Below, piece by piece: positions 10,044 to 22,300 of a DNA stretch of 64,000 nucleotides (the first letter of the stretch is position 1; each line of letters opens with the position of its first letter). The notes under the pieces were generated by a model. It worked only from the letters and a program-made list of their open reading frames with translations, was not told the DNA's origin and made no database searches. The stretch covers positions 48,644,911-48,708,910 of the forward strand of contig CP136066.1 of the NCBI GenBank assembly GCA_032622095.1, read 5' to 3'. Made by a program: the position numbers and the translations under genes. The DNA comes from Siphonodentalium dalli (lineage: Eukaryota; Mollusca; Scaphopoda; Gadilida; Siphonodentaliidae).

Positions 10044-12884
10044 TGCATAAATTGCAGTTCTTTTTCAAAAAAGTTTTCCAGAATATTTTCTAAAAAAAAA
10101 TTCAATTTTGGGTATAGGAGCTCTCAATGGTGCATCAAAAATGTTCAGCATTATATACCTGATACATTGATATCAACATCACAACCACTGATATCCAACA
10201 AGCCGAGATATTTTCAAAAACTTAACCCTCCACCTAAAACTGATTTTATATCTGAAAATACCTGTCAAGTCAGAATAGCCCGTTTTGGTTCCGTTTTTGT
10301 TAACCAATTCATGGAATTAGAGGAGGTTTATGTTATGTGAGAGTCTAATTTGTTTAAATATTTGATTTTTTTGGGGGTAAATTAGCTAAAATTTTGATTA
10401 TTTTTAAGTGAAACATTTCTGAAAAATTCCCATGACTGTCAGTTTTACGGATACAGCTGCACAACATGCACCACAATAAGCATAAATTCATCCTGAATAC
10501 CAGACATGAGATTCTATAATCATGTACCAGACCAGAAATAAGAATAAAATTAAACTTAACCCTACCCCAAGTGTTCTTAATGCCTTCAATGCTATATGCT
10601 ACTCAACTCGAAAGGTCATTCAGACTAGTGGATATAATTCATACCATATATTGCAATAGTACTGCCCACGGATTATGCAATCTCATCTTCACTGTCAATT
10701 TCATCAAATGTGATGGTATCCAAGGGCGCACCCCCTATTTTCGCCAGAGCAAGGAATTTTTGCGAGGTGTCCTGGCGCCATTTGTCTCGGGCGCCCGAAG
10801 ATTCCGCACTAAATATTGCTAACGTGCATGCAAATACAGCAGTTTACATGTTGTACATTACTCAAACGTATAGTTTTTTCAATTTGGTATTCCACGCGAT
10901 ATGTATAGCCATGCAAGGGGGGCGAATCCAACATCCCGAGATGAAGGACCGCGGGCTATTTTTCGCCATGGAGAGCAAACAATTTCTGCGACATTTTGTA
11001 TCGGAAAATATCTCGGCCGGCGCCAAGATTTGGGTGCCCGAAGTATAACAATGAATATTTCTATCAAAAATAAATATAGCAATTCTAAAAGTGGAGTCGA
11101 AATTTAGACAATTCCCTCTACATATATGTAAAGAACAAATGAATGATAAACATGAGTCGTCTACAGTGCACTCTAGGTTATACAATGTAGTCCGATCAAC
11201 GCCGGACTATAAAACGCACTGGCAGCAGTATCATCGTAAAGAGATTATCTAAAGGCACAAACACCATACTACTATATGGTATACATGTGCCGTACATAGT
11301 ATATTTTCAAATTATTATAGAAATACATTGCTGGTTCGTTTCCAATGGTATATATGCATGGCATTTAAATTGGTTATATCTTCCATCACATGTTGTGCCA
11401 CCCTAATTGGAACAAATGTGTGATAACAAGACATCTTCAGGTCACGACAAATACGCATCTGCCATTGCTTAATTAAAAAAAGTCTGACACAAACTCGTCC
11501 TTCAAAACATCGGTTTCCATGTGTCGTTATCGTCATTAGTCAGTTGATTGGCTGAACATATATTTATTCATAACCCAAACATTTACACAACAGATATTAA
11601 TTTACATACAATATTTTAATTAACATTATGGATGCAACCAGAATGTAGATGAATAGGGGATTGGAATACTAGTTAATCAGTTCCGTGTCAGATATTTTTT
11701 GGTGAAAACTGTGTTTATACTAATAAAACGAGTACGTGATTGGAGTGTGATCGGACCACCCGTTTGGCTTGTATTGATGACTTATTTTGCTGGTGTATCA
11801 TGAAGCTGAGGGCTATTAGAAGTAAAACTGAAAAAATCAGCATGGTCAATGGAGGAATTAAGTGGTTGGATAGATGCATTGTATTACCAGCCGAAACACC
11901 TCTATACTAGTACTGTCTAGAAGCCATGATTTTGCGATTATTCATTCTGAATTACAAAATATTCTCCCATGCAACAGCCCAACCCATAGGCGACCCGGTG
12001 ATTCCGGGGCTTATCCATGGGCATGTCCGGTGTGCCAAAATCATCATGTCGCTCAGATAATTCACATTTGCACAGACTTTCAGAAGATAAGTTCACTATT
12101 CAAAGAAGCTTTGATCTTCCATCACTTACCTTCCATAGTATACCATAATTGTACTGAATGTTATTGTCACTCATTCCATATAGGCCTACGGCCAAAACAA
12201 AATGAATGCGTGTTTCCCGTAACCCGACCGACCGTCTTCAAAACCCCCCCGACCCAAGTTCATTTAATTGGTTTTAAATAACGAGAGGCCGATCACGATC
12301 GGCAGATGTTTAACCCATACCTTGGCGATAGCGATTAGCTATAACTGATAATTGGTCAAAGATATGATCACAGTAATACATATATCAGTACCTAACTTAA
12401 AATCAAAAGGTCAAATAATTTGTCTTAAGAAGGGGTTAAAGAAATTGGGTTGGGGGAGGAGTCGTTTTAAGTCTCATAACTCTGTCCCTATTCACACAAG
12501 GACCTCTCACTGTGAGATCCAATTGTTTAGCTATTAATAAATTTGACAGATAGGATAAACAATTATCCAGCCAGCAGGTTGTTCATCTTTACCTTCATAC
12601 AACCACCCCCTAGAGCTATGTAACATATGTCATCACTAAATTAATAACAGATTTTGCTTGGAATGACATCTATTAAAGGTATTCTGATACTCTGGATATT
12701 GGATGTTCACATGGCAATTTATTGATATCATTATATTACATGCAACTATTGCAATAAAATCTTCACATTTTCAATACAGGACATCACACCTTATTAATGG
12801 AATACAACTAAAACAAATTAGTGTCAATGACAAATTTTTTTTTGAATTAAATATTTTTTTTATTATTATAAAAGTTTTTTAATA
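10044..12884. other. No gene seen; mostly unique AT-rich sequence
   Basis: Two GC-richer fragments, 10720-10815 and 10910-11050, share pieces (TTTTCGCCA, GAGCAA, TGCGA, GCCCGAAG) and look like diverged copies of one repeat. ORFs in this stretch up to 135 codons (11874-12281) show no domain, codon bias or splice context. A minus-strand donor-like GGAAG|GTAAGT lies near 12127 without a convincing exon. Confidence 0.5.
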
Positions 12885-13195
12885 TTTGTTTATGTTAAAT
12901 TGAGCGAGGAAATTCAATCAAAAAAATCAAAATTTCAAATTTAACCAAAAAAAGAAGGGTCATAACTCCTTTAAAATAAATCGGATCAAACCCATATTCA
13001 AACTCGAACTGTATTTTGGGATGAGAAACCTATATACAAAATTTGGTTCCGATCAAATAGCAAATGTTAGAATTATCGCATTATACCTAAAGTGTCCGAC
13101 AGACAGACAGATATAGATGGACGGACAGACGAGTGGTCAATCCGGACATTGACGCTATGTGTACCATACTATGGTATAGGTACACATAAAAAGTT
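12885..13195 (+). repeat. CCATAACTC-type repeat element, one unit
   Basis: One unit with GGGTCATAACTCC and CCCATATTCAAACTCGA, then a GACAGACAGACAG/GGACGGACAGACG microsatellite tract, then an end hairpin on ACCATACTATGGT. A sister copy with three units follows at 13735-14333. Confidence 0.7.
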
Positions 13196-13734
13196 TTATC
13201 TCATGCAGAGTACAGGAAAAATACATCAAACCTGGTGTGCCCCTTTAATTTTTCAATTCACATATGTAATCAATTGAAATCAATGTCGAAAAAGCTTTCC
13301 ATTAATATATAGATAAAACAAACTAGACCTACAGTACTAAAAGTGTTATGAACAATTATTTTGTTCCCATAGACTAATACAGAGCTCTCAAGTTTTTAAA
13401 ACTTTGAAAACCAAAGTTGTCTTCCCATGCAACCAACAAAATTCCAATGGTAATGCTATTAAACAATGAAACCAGATTATGCCTTTAAGATGAAATTTAA
13501 ATAACCATGCATATAAAATATAATAGTATAAACATTCCACCTATGATATGGCCAGAGAATAGATACTTATAGAGTATAAAGTATATCTGATACAGCCAAC
13601 ACATCTCCTAGCAATTAATTAATACAAGAGAGAACCAACTTCATGGTATTGTAACTGGATACTTTCTCTGTGTGAGAAGACAACTTCATAGAGACCTGAA
13701 CCTGATTTATTAGATACTATCTAGACAGTGCCAC
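13196..13734. other. No gene seen between two repeat elements
   Basis: AT-rich unique sequence with no ORF or motif that I can support. Confidence 0.5.
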
Positions 13735-14333
13735 CTGTGTATCTTTGATATATTTTAGCGATGAATAAAATAATCAAAGGGCCATAACTCCAGTAAAAAG
13801 TACCGGATTAAACCCATATTCGAACTCGATCTGTATTTTGAGTTGAGAAACTCACATACAAAATTTGGTTCCTATCAGTTGAAAAATTGTTGATTTATCG
13901 AAGCATTCATGAATTCTATGTCAAAGGGCCATAACTCCATTAAAAAATATCGAATCAAACCCATATTCGAACTCGATATGTATTTTGGGTTGAGCAACTC
14001 ACATACAAAATTTGGTTATGGTCAGATAATTTCTTTTTGAGTTATGGCAGCATGCATAAATTCTAAGTTGAAAATGGGCCATAACTCCGTAAAAAAAACT
14101 CGGATCAAACCCATATTCGAACTCGATCTGTATTTGGTGCTGAGAAATTCATATACAAAATTTGGTTCCGATCAGATAGAAAATATTTCAGTTATCGCAC
14201 CATGCATAAAGTGTCTACAGACAGACAGACAGACAGACGGACGGTACGACGGACGGACGGACGGACTAACGACGAGTGGTCAATCCGGGCAACGACACTA
14301 TGTTTACCATACTATGGTATGGGTAAATATAAA
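13735..14333 (+). repeat. CCATAACTC-type repeat element, three units
   Basis: Units start near 13785, 13927 and 14077 (142-150 bp apart), each with GGGCCATAACTCC, TTCGAACTCGAT and ACAAAATTTGGTT. A GACAGACAGACAGACAGACGG tract and the ACCATACTATGGT hairpin end the element, as at 13195. It abuts element T3. Confidence 0.75.
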
Positions 14334-15985
14334 AATGAAAGTGTCAATGACACTGTAGCTCAACTTGGAAAGGGAATAATTTAATGTATTAGTCAATGGA
14401 GCGATTAGGAATGTGGAAAGTTGAATGTCTAATACTAGTTTATAGACATGAAGAGAAAAGTAAAATCCAAGATGGCTGCTGGCGGCCATGTTTTCGGCCG
14501 AATGACCCCAAAATGAGTCGTTCCCATCTACATGTCATCGTTAACATCCATGACAAATTTTATGACGATCAGACTAAAGGTACGACCTGTAGCCCATGCT
14601 AAAGAATTTAGTCATACAAAGAGTAAAATCCAAGATGGCTGCTGGCGGCCATGTTTTTTGGCCGAATGACCCCAAAATGACTAGTTCCCATCTACATGTC
14701 ATTATTAACATTCATGACAAATTTTATGATGATCAGACTAAAGGTACGACATGTAGCCCGTGCTAAAGAATTTAGTCATACAAAGAGTAAAATCCAAGAT
14801 GGCTGCTGGCGGCCATGTTTTCGGACGAATGACCCCAAAATGAGTCGTTCCCATCTACATGTCATTGTTAACATCCATGACAAATTTTATGATGATCAGA
14901 GTAAAGGTACGAGCTGTAGCCTGTGCTAAAGAATTTAGTCATACAAAGAGTATAATCCAAGATGGCTGCTGGCGGCCATGTTTTTTGGCCGAATGACCCC
15001 AAAATTACTCGTTCCCATCTATATGTCAATATTAACATCCATGACAAATTTCATGATGATCAGACGAACAGTACGACAAGTGGCCTGTGATAATGGATTA
15101 AATTTTGAAATCCAAGATGGCCGCTGGCAGCCATGTTTTTGATCCGAATGACCCCAAAATGACTCGTTCCCATCTACATTCCAATTTCAACAGCCATAAC
15201 AAATTTTATGATGATCAGACTAAAGGTACGACCTGTAGCCCGTGCTAAAGGATTTAGTCATACAAAGAGTAAATCCAAGATGGCTGCAGGCGGCCATGTT
15301 TTTTGGCCAAATGACCCCAAAATGACTCGTTCCCATCTACATGTCATTATTAACATTCATGACAAATTTTATGATGATCAGACTAAAAGTAGGACCTGTA
15401 GCCCGTGCTAAAGGATTTAGTCATACAAAGAGTAAAATCCAAGATGGCTGCTGGCGACCATGTTTTTTGGCCGAATGACCCCAAAATTACTCGTTCCCAT
15501 CTACATGTCATTGTTAATATCCATGACAAATTTTATGATGATCAGACTAAAGGTACGACCTGCAGCCCGTGCTAAAGAATTTAGTCATACAAAGAGTAAA
15601 ATCCAAGATGGCCGCTGGCGGCCATGTTTTTTGTCCGAGTGACCCCAAAATGACTCGTTCCCATCTACATTCCAATTTCAACAGCCATGACAAATTTTAT
15701 GATGATCAGACTAAAGGTACGACCTGTAGCCCGTGCTAATGGATTGAATTTTGAAATCAAAGATGGCTGCTGGCGGCCATGTTTTTTTTCCGAATGACCC
15801 CAAAATTAATCATTCTGGTCTAAATGTTGATGTCAACAGCTATGACAAATTTCATAATGATCCGATCAAAGGTACGACCTGTAGCCTGCATTGTTGACGC
15901 CTTACGTACACACACACACACGGACGACGGACGACAAAGCCATGGCAATAGCTCAAACTTCACAAAGTAAAGTTGAGCTAAAAAT
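14334..15985 (+). mobile_element. Tandem-repeat-bearing element T3, complete ends
   Basis: Same left end as T1, nine tandem units, and the same right end with CACACACGGACGACGG and the AGCTCAAACTT hairpin. Having both ends with a different unit number from T1 shows that the element, not just the satellite, is the dispersed entity. Confidence 0.8.
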
Positions 15986-16022
15986 CAATCTATAAACCGA
16001 CCAACCGCACTGATAACCAAAC

Positions 16023-16400
16023 TACCCCGCTGGACAAAACAAGTGTCCATTGGCACCGCGGTGTATTTGCCGTTCGGTCGCGGTGTCAGAGTTTGTAACT
16101 GCAGTTGAGCACCGCGGCCGAACGGCAAGTACACTGCAGCCGAGCGGCAAGTCACCATGGCCGAAAGGCAACTACAACGCGGCCGAATGGCATGTACATC
16201 GTGGTTAGATTTCGGGTTTGTATCATCTTTTTTCAGTTTAATGAACGTACACCGCGGCAACTACACCATGGCCGAATGGCAAGTACACCGCAGCCCAACT
16301 GTTGTTAGCCGGTGGAGCCGCAGTGTAGTTGCATTTCGGCCGCGGTGGCAACGCTAACCGCACCGCGGTTAAGTGGACACCTGTTTTGTCCAGCAGGGTA
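16023..16400. mobile_element. GC-rich TA-flanked MITE (family E), copy 1
   Basis: TA-bounded element with terminal inverted repeats CCCCGCTGGACAAAACAAG / CTTGTTTTGTCCAGCRGGG-type (the right end reads CTGTTTTGTCCAGCAGGG). The interior is made of a 22-bp motif, roughly GCCGAACGGCAAGTACACCG, repeated in varying forms. ORFs up to 91 codons on both strands here come from this repetition. Confidence 0.8.
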
Positions 16401-16826
16401 TGTACGCGTGGTTCCATTTGATCTGATTCACCTCGCGAGATAAATGATATCTTTGATATATTTATATATTTTTCGCAAAGCCACATCGTCACTCTTCAAA
16501 CGGAAAGTCAAATTACGACCGGAAATACCAGAAAATCACGAGTTATCGTTCCTCTTCGCTGACCGGAAGCACGTGTTTGTGTTGATATGGGGTATTTATA
16601 TTAAACATGGATGTTGTGCGAGGTTGATTCGAACCGAAATTCGAATGCGAGAACAAGTTCATTTCAACGATGGCGGTCAGACATGGGTCGATTCCCATGT
16701 GCATAATTCACGAAAGGCGAAGTTCGCAGCGACGGATGAAGGCCCAACTATTAATGTTTTCAATTGCATCCCCTCTCCCTTGGGACCACTACCAAACTTC
16801 AAATTTTGTTGAATTTATCATTTGCA
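16401..16826. other. No gene called; CpG-containing, promoter-like sequence
   Basis: Contains ACCGGAAG (ETS type) next to CACGTG near 16561-16575, and CGACCGGAAAT near 16516. An ORF of 122 codons (16444-16812) has no recognisable domain. Confidence 0.3.
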
Positions 16827-16900
16827 CCCCCTAGGGCCCTACCCATTGGATGCCAACTAAATTTTCATCTATTTTATTTGGGGCTGATGAATTGCCAACT
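16827..16900 (+). repeat. Identical 74-bp direct repeat, copy 1
   Basis: From CCCCCTAGGGCCCTACCC-type start to GATGAATTGCCAACT. The copy at 18467-18540 has no differences that I can see. The two are 1,640 bp apart. Confidence 0.85.
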
Positions 16901-18466
16901 TGTACATATTGCATATTTTGGGTATAAGTGATTTCACTTACTTGCGGCGAATCCGCCATTTGGTCTCCGGAGGTCAAAGTTAACAAGTAGCATCTATGTT
17001 TAGCATATGACTCCAGTCTGGGAATTCCCAAAATAAAATGGCAACAGGTCGTTATCGTATCGCAGGTGCGAGAACTTCATAAAACTATTTAAACACTCAC
17101 CCTGGAAACATACGATACATAGGTTTCGCACAGTAGATGGATTGGATGTATCACGTATGTTTTTGAGTTATTTTTTTAACGCAAGAACTCGCTATTTATC
17201 AGTAACTTATGGGAAGTTCGTTGACAAAAAAGGGCGTCTGAATGTCTGCATTCTTAAACACGTAGTTGCACTCAGAATAAATGAAATTAAGCCATAAAAT
17301 GTTGATAATAAATTCTCGCACTCAGCTGTCGAATGTTTACAAATGGTCGAAATGGATGCTACTTCTCAACTTTGACCTTTTACCGGCTTTTACCGGTGGG
17401 TTGGATAAAAAGCTAGGAATCGAACCATATGGAACCATCGGCCATCTTGAAAATCGCGAACCAGTAAAAAGGCTTATTAATTTATCATGTTTGAAGTTTA
17501 TATTTAATTTTACATTTACTTAATATTTTGGATTTTCCAACTATCGAACATACATGTATAGGCATCAAATTTTTAACCATTGATCCCCCCACACACACCC
17601 CTGCCATTGATCCAAACCAAACTTGGTACATGTATTTGATAAAATCATATCAAAATACAGATCATTACGTTCATATATGAATTTCTTTGTTTGATTCAAA
17701 CCAAACTTGGTATCTAGTTCAATCGGGTCAAAATAAAGGTCAAGTTCACACCATATGGGTTATTTTTACAGAAGTCTCAGTTATATTGTATGCCCCCTTC
17801 TTAACTTAGAAAAATCACAGGCTTTGACTATACCTGTGGTGCACCACTGGTCCCTCCTGACCATAGCCAGGCTGCAAGGATGGTGGTGCGGCGGGATATT
17901 GTTTGTCGGTCTCCAATAGAATTGGGATGTTATGGGGCAGCCCTTGGGGCCATTGATACCTGAAACCTCTATTCTAATTAGAAAGTTAGATAACTCATGA
18001 ATATTCTAAACTACACTTTCACTTTGTGTATTTATGTACTTGATTGTATACATGTATTGATGTAAATGTCCTTTTGTTATGTTCTTTATATATGTTGGTA
18101 ATAATCCAATATTGGATTCTATACCAAATAAACAATTTGAATTTGTATGCTCCACTCAGAATGCTTTCGGATTTGTCATAGACTCATAGCACAAAGCACT
18201 GGAAATGATGAGGTTGGGAAAAAATACAAAGAATTTCAGGTTTATTGAATCCTGCGGACTAGAGCTGCTTTACATATAAATAATGGCCTAAGTTTTATTG
18301 AGGGGAAAACATAATTTTCTTATATAAACTTCTCACAATAACACTCCCTGAGCCCAATTTCTGGGCACGGTAGACTTTCTCTCACCGGAAAAGCACAGGC
18401 GCCTCGCGATTGTGCACTGGACGATTATCCAATTTCGGACGGATTTAGCAGGAGCCGAGCGGTGGG
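16901..18466. other. No gene called between the 74-bp direct repeats
   Basis: Holds two diverged units around 17585-17770 (CCAAACTTGGTA twice) and a minus-strand start-like ATGGCGGATTCGCCGCAA directly followed by GTAAGT (16959 down to 16936). No product can be named. Confidence 0.4.
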
Positions 18467-18540
18467 CCCCCTAGGGCCCTACCCATTGGATGCCAACTAA
18501 ATTTTCATCTATTTTATTTGGGGCTGATGAATTGCCAACT
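18467..18540 (+). repeat. Identical 74-bp direct repeat, copy 2
   Basis: Matches 16827-16900 throughout; flanks differ on both sides. Confidence 0.85.
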
Positions 18541-19253
18541 GGGGCCCAGTGATGTACCGTACTAGTATGTGATTTTGATTCAATTTTGAGATTTGATTCG
18601 CAATTATATCTCCACCAGATTCGAAACAAAATTCAATTCAACAGACAACCCACACTGAATTTGCAAGTGTCATCCATATTACAAAGAAGAAGTAGTAGGA
18701 GAAGAAATCCGAGAATAGGAAATATGGATTTGTCATTAACTCAGAACTCAGATCTCGGAACATTTCGAGCTGAACAGACGGAATGCCTCGAAAATGGGCG
18801 TCGCGGTTTCCCTTTTAAAAAGGTACTATTTTTGCTAAATACAACGAATACAATAATTCCATCTATACCTAATGTTGTTGCGGGAATTAATATATTCGCG
18901 AGGTCGACATGACTTACTTGATTAACGTGGCAATTTGTCATTTAATTTGGAAAAATGCAGCACTTTCGAGTACAATAAAAATGTCTTTGTTTTCGTGCCA
19001 TTTAGCATAAATTGTCTCCCTTAGTTAAATTATTCAAGAACGCACTTCCACTTCAAACATTCCAACACCTGCACTTAGGAGGCACCTGTGGGTTTTAGTT
19101 AACGGTATTCTTATCGGAAAACGTGTCTAAGCCAAAAATGTCCCAGCTGCCGAGCTCAATTCAACATTATATAGCGCATAATCAAGGAGGTTTAAATAAA
19201 ACAAATTTAAAACTTTGAAATGAATGTAATTGTTAATGATTTAATTAACTTAC
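18541..19253. other. No gene seen
   Basis: Unique AT-rich sequence; a 108-codon ORF (18586-18912) has no supporting features. Confidence 0.45.
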
Positions 19254-19310
19254 AAGATGTCATTACCGGGTATCACCAGGAAACCAGGCATCATAATAGG
19301 AAATGGAACT
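19254..19310 (-). CDS. Candidate 57-bp exon of a minus-strand gene
   Basis: Read on the minus strand, an excellent acceptor (T-run, CTCAG) precedes 57 bases that end in an excellent donor (GTAAGTTAAT). Only one of three frames is open: one leading base, then codons for VPFPIMMPGFLVIPGNDI, then two trailing bases. It is therefore a phase 2-2 exon whose trailing TT plus the first G of the zinc-finger exon gives Leu-Asn-Met in frame with that protein. Two adjacent ATG codons inside could serve as a start. No domain is recognised. Membership in the zinc-finger gene, about 17 kb downstream, is inferred from strand and phase only; a chance pair of splice-like sites is the alternative. Confidence 0.35.
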
Positions 19311-19320
19311 CTGAGAAAAA

Positions 19321-19485
19321 AAGTTAGTCAAATTGACTAACCCTATGACTAAGGTGGAGAACTAGTCATAACGACTAAGGTTGGGAGTTAGTCATAATAA
19401 TGACTATAATTGTGTTAGTCGTAACGACCAAGATCAATTTAAGTAATGATTTCATATATATGACTAACACATCTTAGTCATTTTG
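19321..19485. repeat. AGTCAT / ATGACT motif cluster
   Basis: At least five imperfect copies of GTTAGTCATAACGACTAA-like sequence in both orientations. It directly abuts the acceptor of the 19254-19310 exon candidate. Confidence 0.55.
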
Positions 19486-22300
19486 TAAACGTAATTTTAA
19501 AACTCAACCAGAGAGATCTAATTAAAAGCAGGCAAATATTTTAATCATATACCTCTATATATAAAGTTATATAGGCCCACTGGCACATGTATATAGTACA
19601 GCAGGCGGGCCGATTTAAGAATCTTTATTCTATCGACACACATGTGGATTTGTGATATATGTATACTTCATTTTGAAGTTCATGAGTTATGACATTGCGC
19701 ATTGTATAGAAGGACCCGGGTGCAAAATATGATGTTATGGGTTAAGAGACCAAATTCAACAATGCGGCAAAAAAAAAAAAAAAGACATAAAGCAGGCCTA
19801 CAGAAAAAACGATTTTTGTTGTTCGCAGTCTACATATATATAGTATACGGTATATACTATATATTTATTATGATAGCGTCACGATTTGTTTATAGATAGC
19901 AAGATTTCTATAAGGTTTATGTAGTGGTATAATCTTGTTTCAATTTATTCTGATTTATTCCGTTCCGCTGCAAAAAAAAAATCCACATTATATCCAGGAC
20001 TGAAAAATCCGCCCACTAAAGGACCCACCACCACAACCACCATCCCAACCTGCAAGACACGGTTCAGTCCCCTGTTATACACTGGACTGAACACTGCCAG
20101 CATGTACACATATGTGTGGAAATCACTCAATTTTAATTTTATAATAAGACATTTGCCAGTTTATACAATTCATTGTGCATTATTCTGAGAAACCGGAATG
20201 TCCATATTCATTTGAAAAGTTAGCTAGATCAAGCCAGAATGAATTGTAACTGATAAAACAATATAAAAATGGACAGATTTAAACGTGGTTCTCCCTTAAA
20301 CGAGCAAATTGATGTCTCGTGTACAATTGTTCCATAAATATATGATTGTGCCACAAACAAGACCTATTGTGGTGTTCCATTTCACTGAGGAGCATGTGGC
20401 ACAACGTTATATGATACAACATAATTGTAATATATCAACACATGCATTTAGTTACATGATCAAAACAACGAGAATAGAAAGCACGAAAATCGCACTGTCT
20501 CATCGCCTATAATAAGTGCGAAATTTCATTTTATTCCTATTAAGTTCTCTTACCTCTAATTGACAAAGGACGTGCAATGCTATGTTATTTCTTGGACTGT
20601 CTATCTATGAATATCATTTATGATGCAAGTTCTTCGTGGTTTGATGTAAATATTGACTCTGAATTTGAAACATCGAAAATCGCCTGTCTCGAGAAATGTC
20701 CACACCGCGACATTATTTACAATATAGGCCATCCCGGTTCCATTTTAACTAAGGGCATCAACCTACCATACGCATAGGAAAGTTTTGCCTTCTGACAATT
20801 TGTTTTGAATATTTTCGACAATATAAAGAATCGAAACACATGAAAAGTGAGACGAAAAAATAAGTGTAGCCACCAGCGCCCCTTAATTAATGTCCACACC
20901 GCGACGCTATCAAATTAAGGAACTAGAAAATATGTCGGGAGATTACCAAAATTGCTCAAATAGTACACATGCATGGGGTGAAGAATCGTGAATAAAAACG
21001 AATGGACGCCTGACGTAAACAGAAAATGAGAAAAAATGAAGAAAACATAAAAAATGTCCACACCGCGACATGTCCACATGCACCGCGACGCAGAATAACG
21101 TTACAGCCAGCCACAGACACATTTCACGCTTAGAATATTTGGGTGTTTCTGTTGTAAAAGGGTCAACACGATGTGCATATAACAATTTGAAAATCAATTG
21201 TTTCGGTACTTTTCAACAATCGTTCTGCCTGCGGGTTGATTTCCCGCTCGTGTGGTATAGCAAAGGCGTCAATGACACATTTTGGGCCATCGGAATATCT
21301 CCCTGACAATTCTATCTGATTGAGCTCATCGAAAAACCCCTAAATACCAAATTTCAGTTCGATATCTTGAAACATGTAAGAGAAATCCATCGACAATGTT
21401 TTCTATTGTATATTCTCATTGCAATTTGGCGAACCCCTTGGGGGACAGAGTTTGATTGACGTATGTTCACGTTGCCTACATCAGAGTTCCTCGATCGTTT
21501 GGCGTCAAACCAAGTGTACGATGGACCAGGGCATGCCCGACTTGATAGGAATCGCCCTTTATGCGATCAAAATCTGTTTCCAATGATCAGATCGGTATAC
21601 CCTGTATTCGTTGACCTCTTAGAGAGTTTGAGCTCTAAGTCACGCCCACAAAGCACACAAATTTCCACCACCTATATTCAAATGGCCGTATCTCATAGAC
21701 GTCTCAACGTGCGGAGCTGGGCGATACGTCGTTTGGACAGATACATCATCGGCTACTCCAAATGTCAAAAAAGTGGCTAAATTTTGGTTGGTTTCCATTA
21801 ATCATGATATTCGAATTAAACAGAAGTTTTGGAGAAAGAGCGAATTTGACAATGACGTCGCCCTGATTCAACCCAAACAAACGTCATTGGCACATGCTGT
21901 AATGAACGACCTTGATTGACCTTGACCTTGCCCTATAATTTTGCCAAATGCCATTTTCGTGGTCACCAATATGTGTGCTACATACTCACATAAAATTCAT
22001 CGGCATGTGACATATTTAATTGTTTCAGAATTTTCTGGACGAATTTGTTCATTTAAGGGAGAATCACCCATGTACCATGTGTCTATTTCAGACAATAACA
22101 AGATCGGACTCATTATCCAATTGATATGACGCTTTGATGGTCAATATATCTTTTGAGCTTTTGAGTTTTTGTCAGCCTAGTTTAAAAAAATCCAATGACC
22201 GTCTCTTATAAAGAGCGTTCTCGATTACGATCGTTTTTACTCGTTTTCAACGTAATTTATGGATGCATGCGTTTGTGTATATTGTCGCGATGCTTGTGCC
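19486..22300. other. No gene called; mostly unique sequence
   Basis: The motif TGTCCACACCGCGAC occurs at 20698, 20891 and 21057, with a variant at 21069. A minus-strand donor-like GAG|GTAAGA lies near 20552. A 105-codon ORF (21463-21780) sits in sequence that reads like a diverged repeat, so I do not call it. Confidence 0.4.

Noticed and set aside
11874-12281. 135-codon plus-strand ORF
   Set aside because: No domain, unremarkable composition, no splice or promoter context; length is within chance for 64 kb.
14396-15642. Similar ORFs in the third tandem array
   Set aside because: Same cause as in 7336-9854; no start context, splice sites or domain.
6169-15985. CRISPR-like regular repeats
   Set aside because: The units are contiguous, 155-165 bp long, have no unique spacers, and lie in animal-type DNA.
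16105-16492. ORFs in the GC-rich element (also at 33180-33583 and 40523-40872)
   Set aside because: They follow the three family E copies and the 22-bp repeat; the same peptides appear on both strands.
16444-16812. 122-codon plus-strand ORF
   Set aside because: No recognisable domain. An internal ATGGCGG start near 16669 was considered but has no supporting donor.
18916-18941. Minus-strand ATG with a GTAAGT donor eight codons later
   Set aside because: Too short to judge and phase 0; such pairs are expected by chance at this sequence length.
21463-21780. 105-codon plus-strand ORF
   Set aside because: The DNA reads like a diverged intergenic repeat, and the peptide matches no family that I know.
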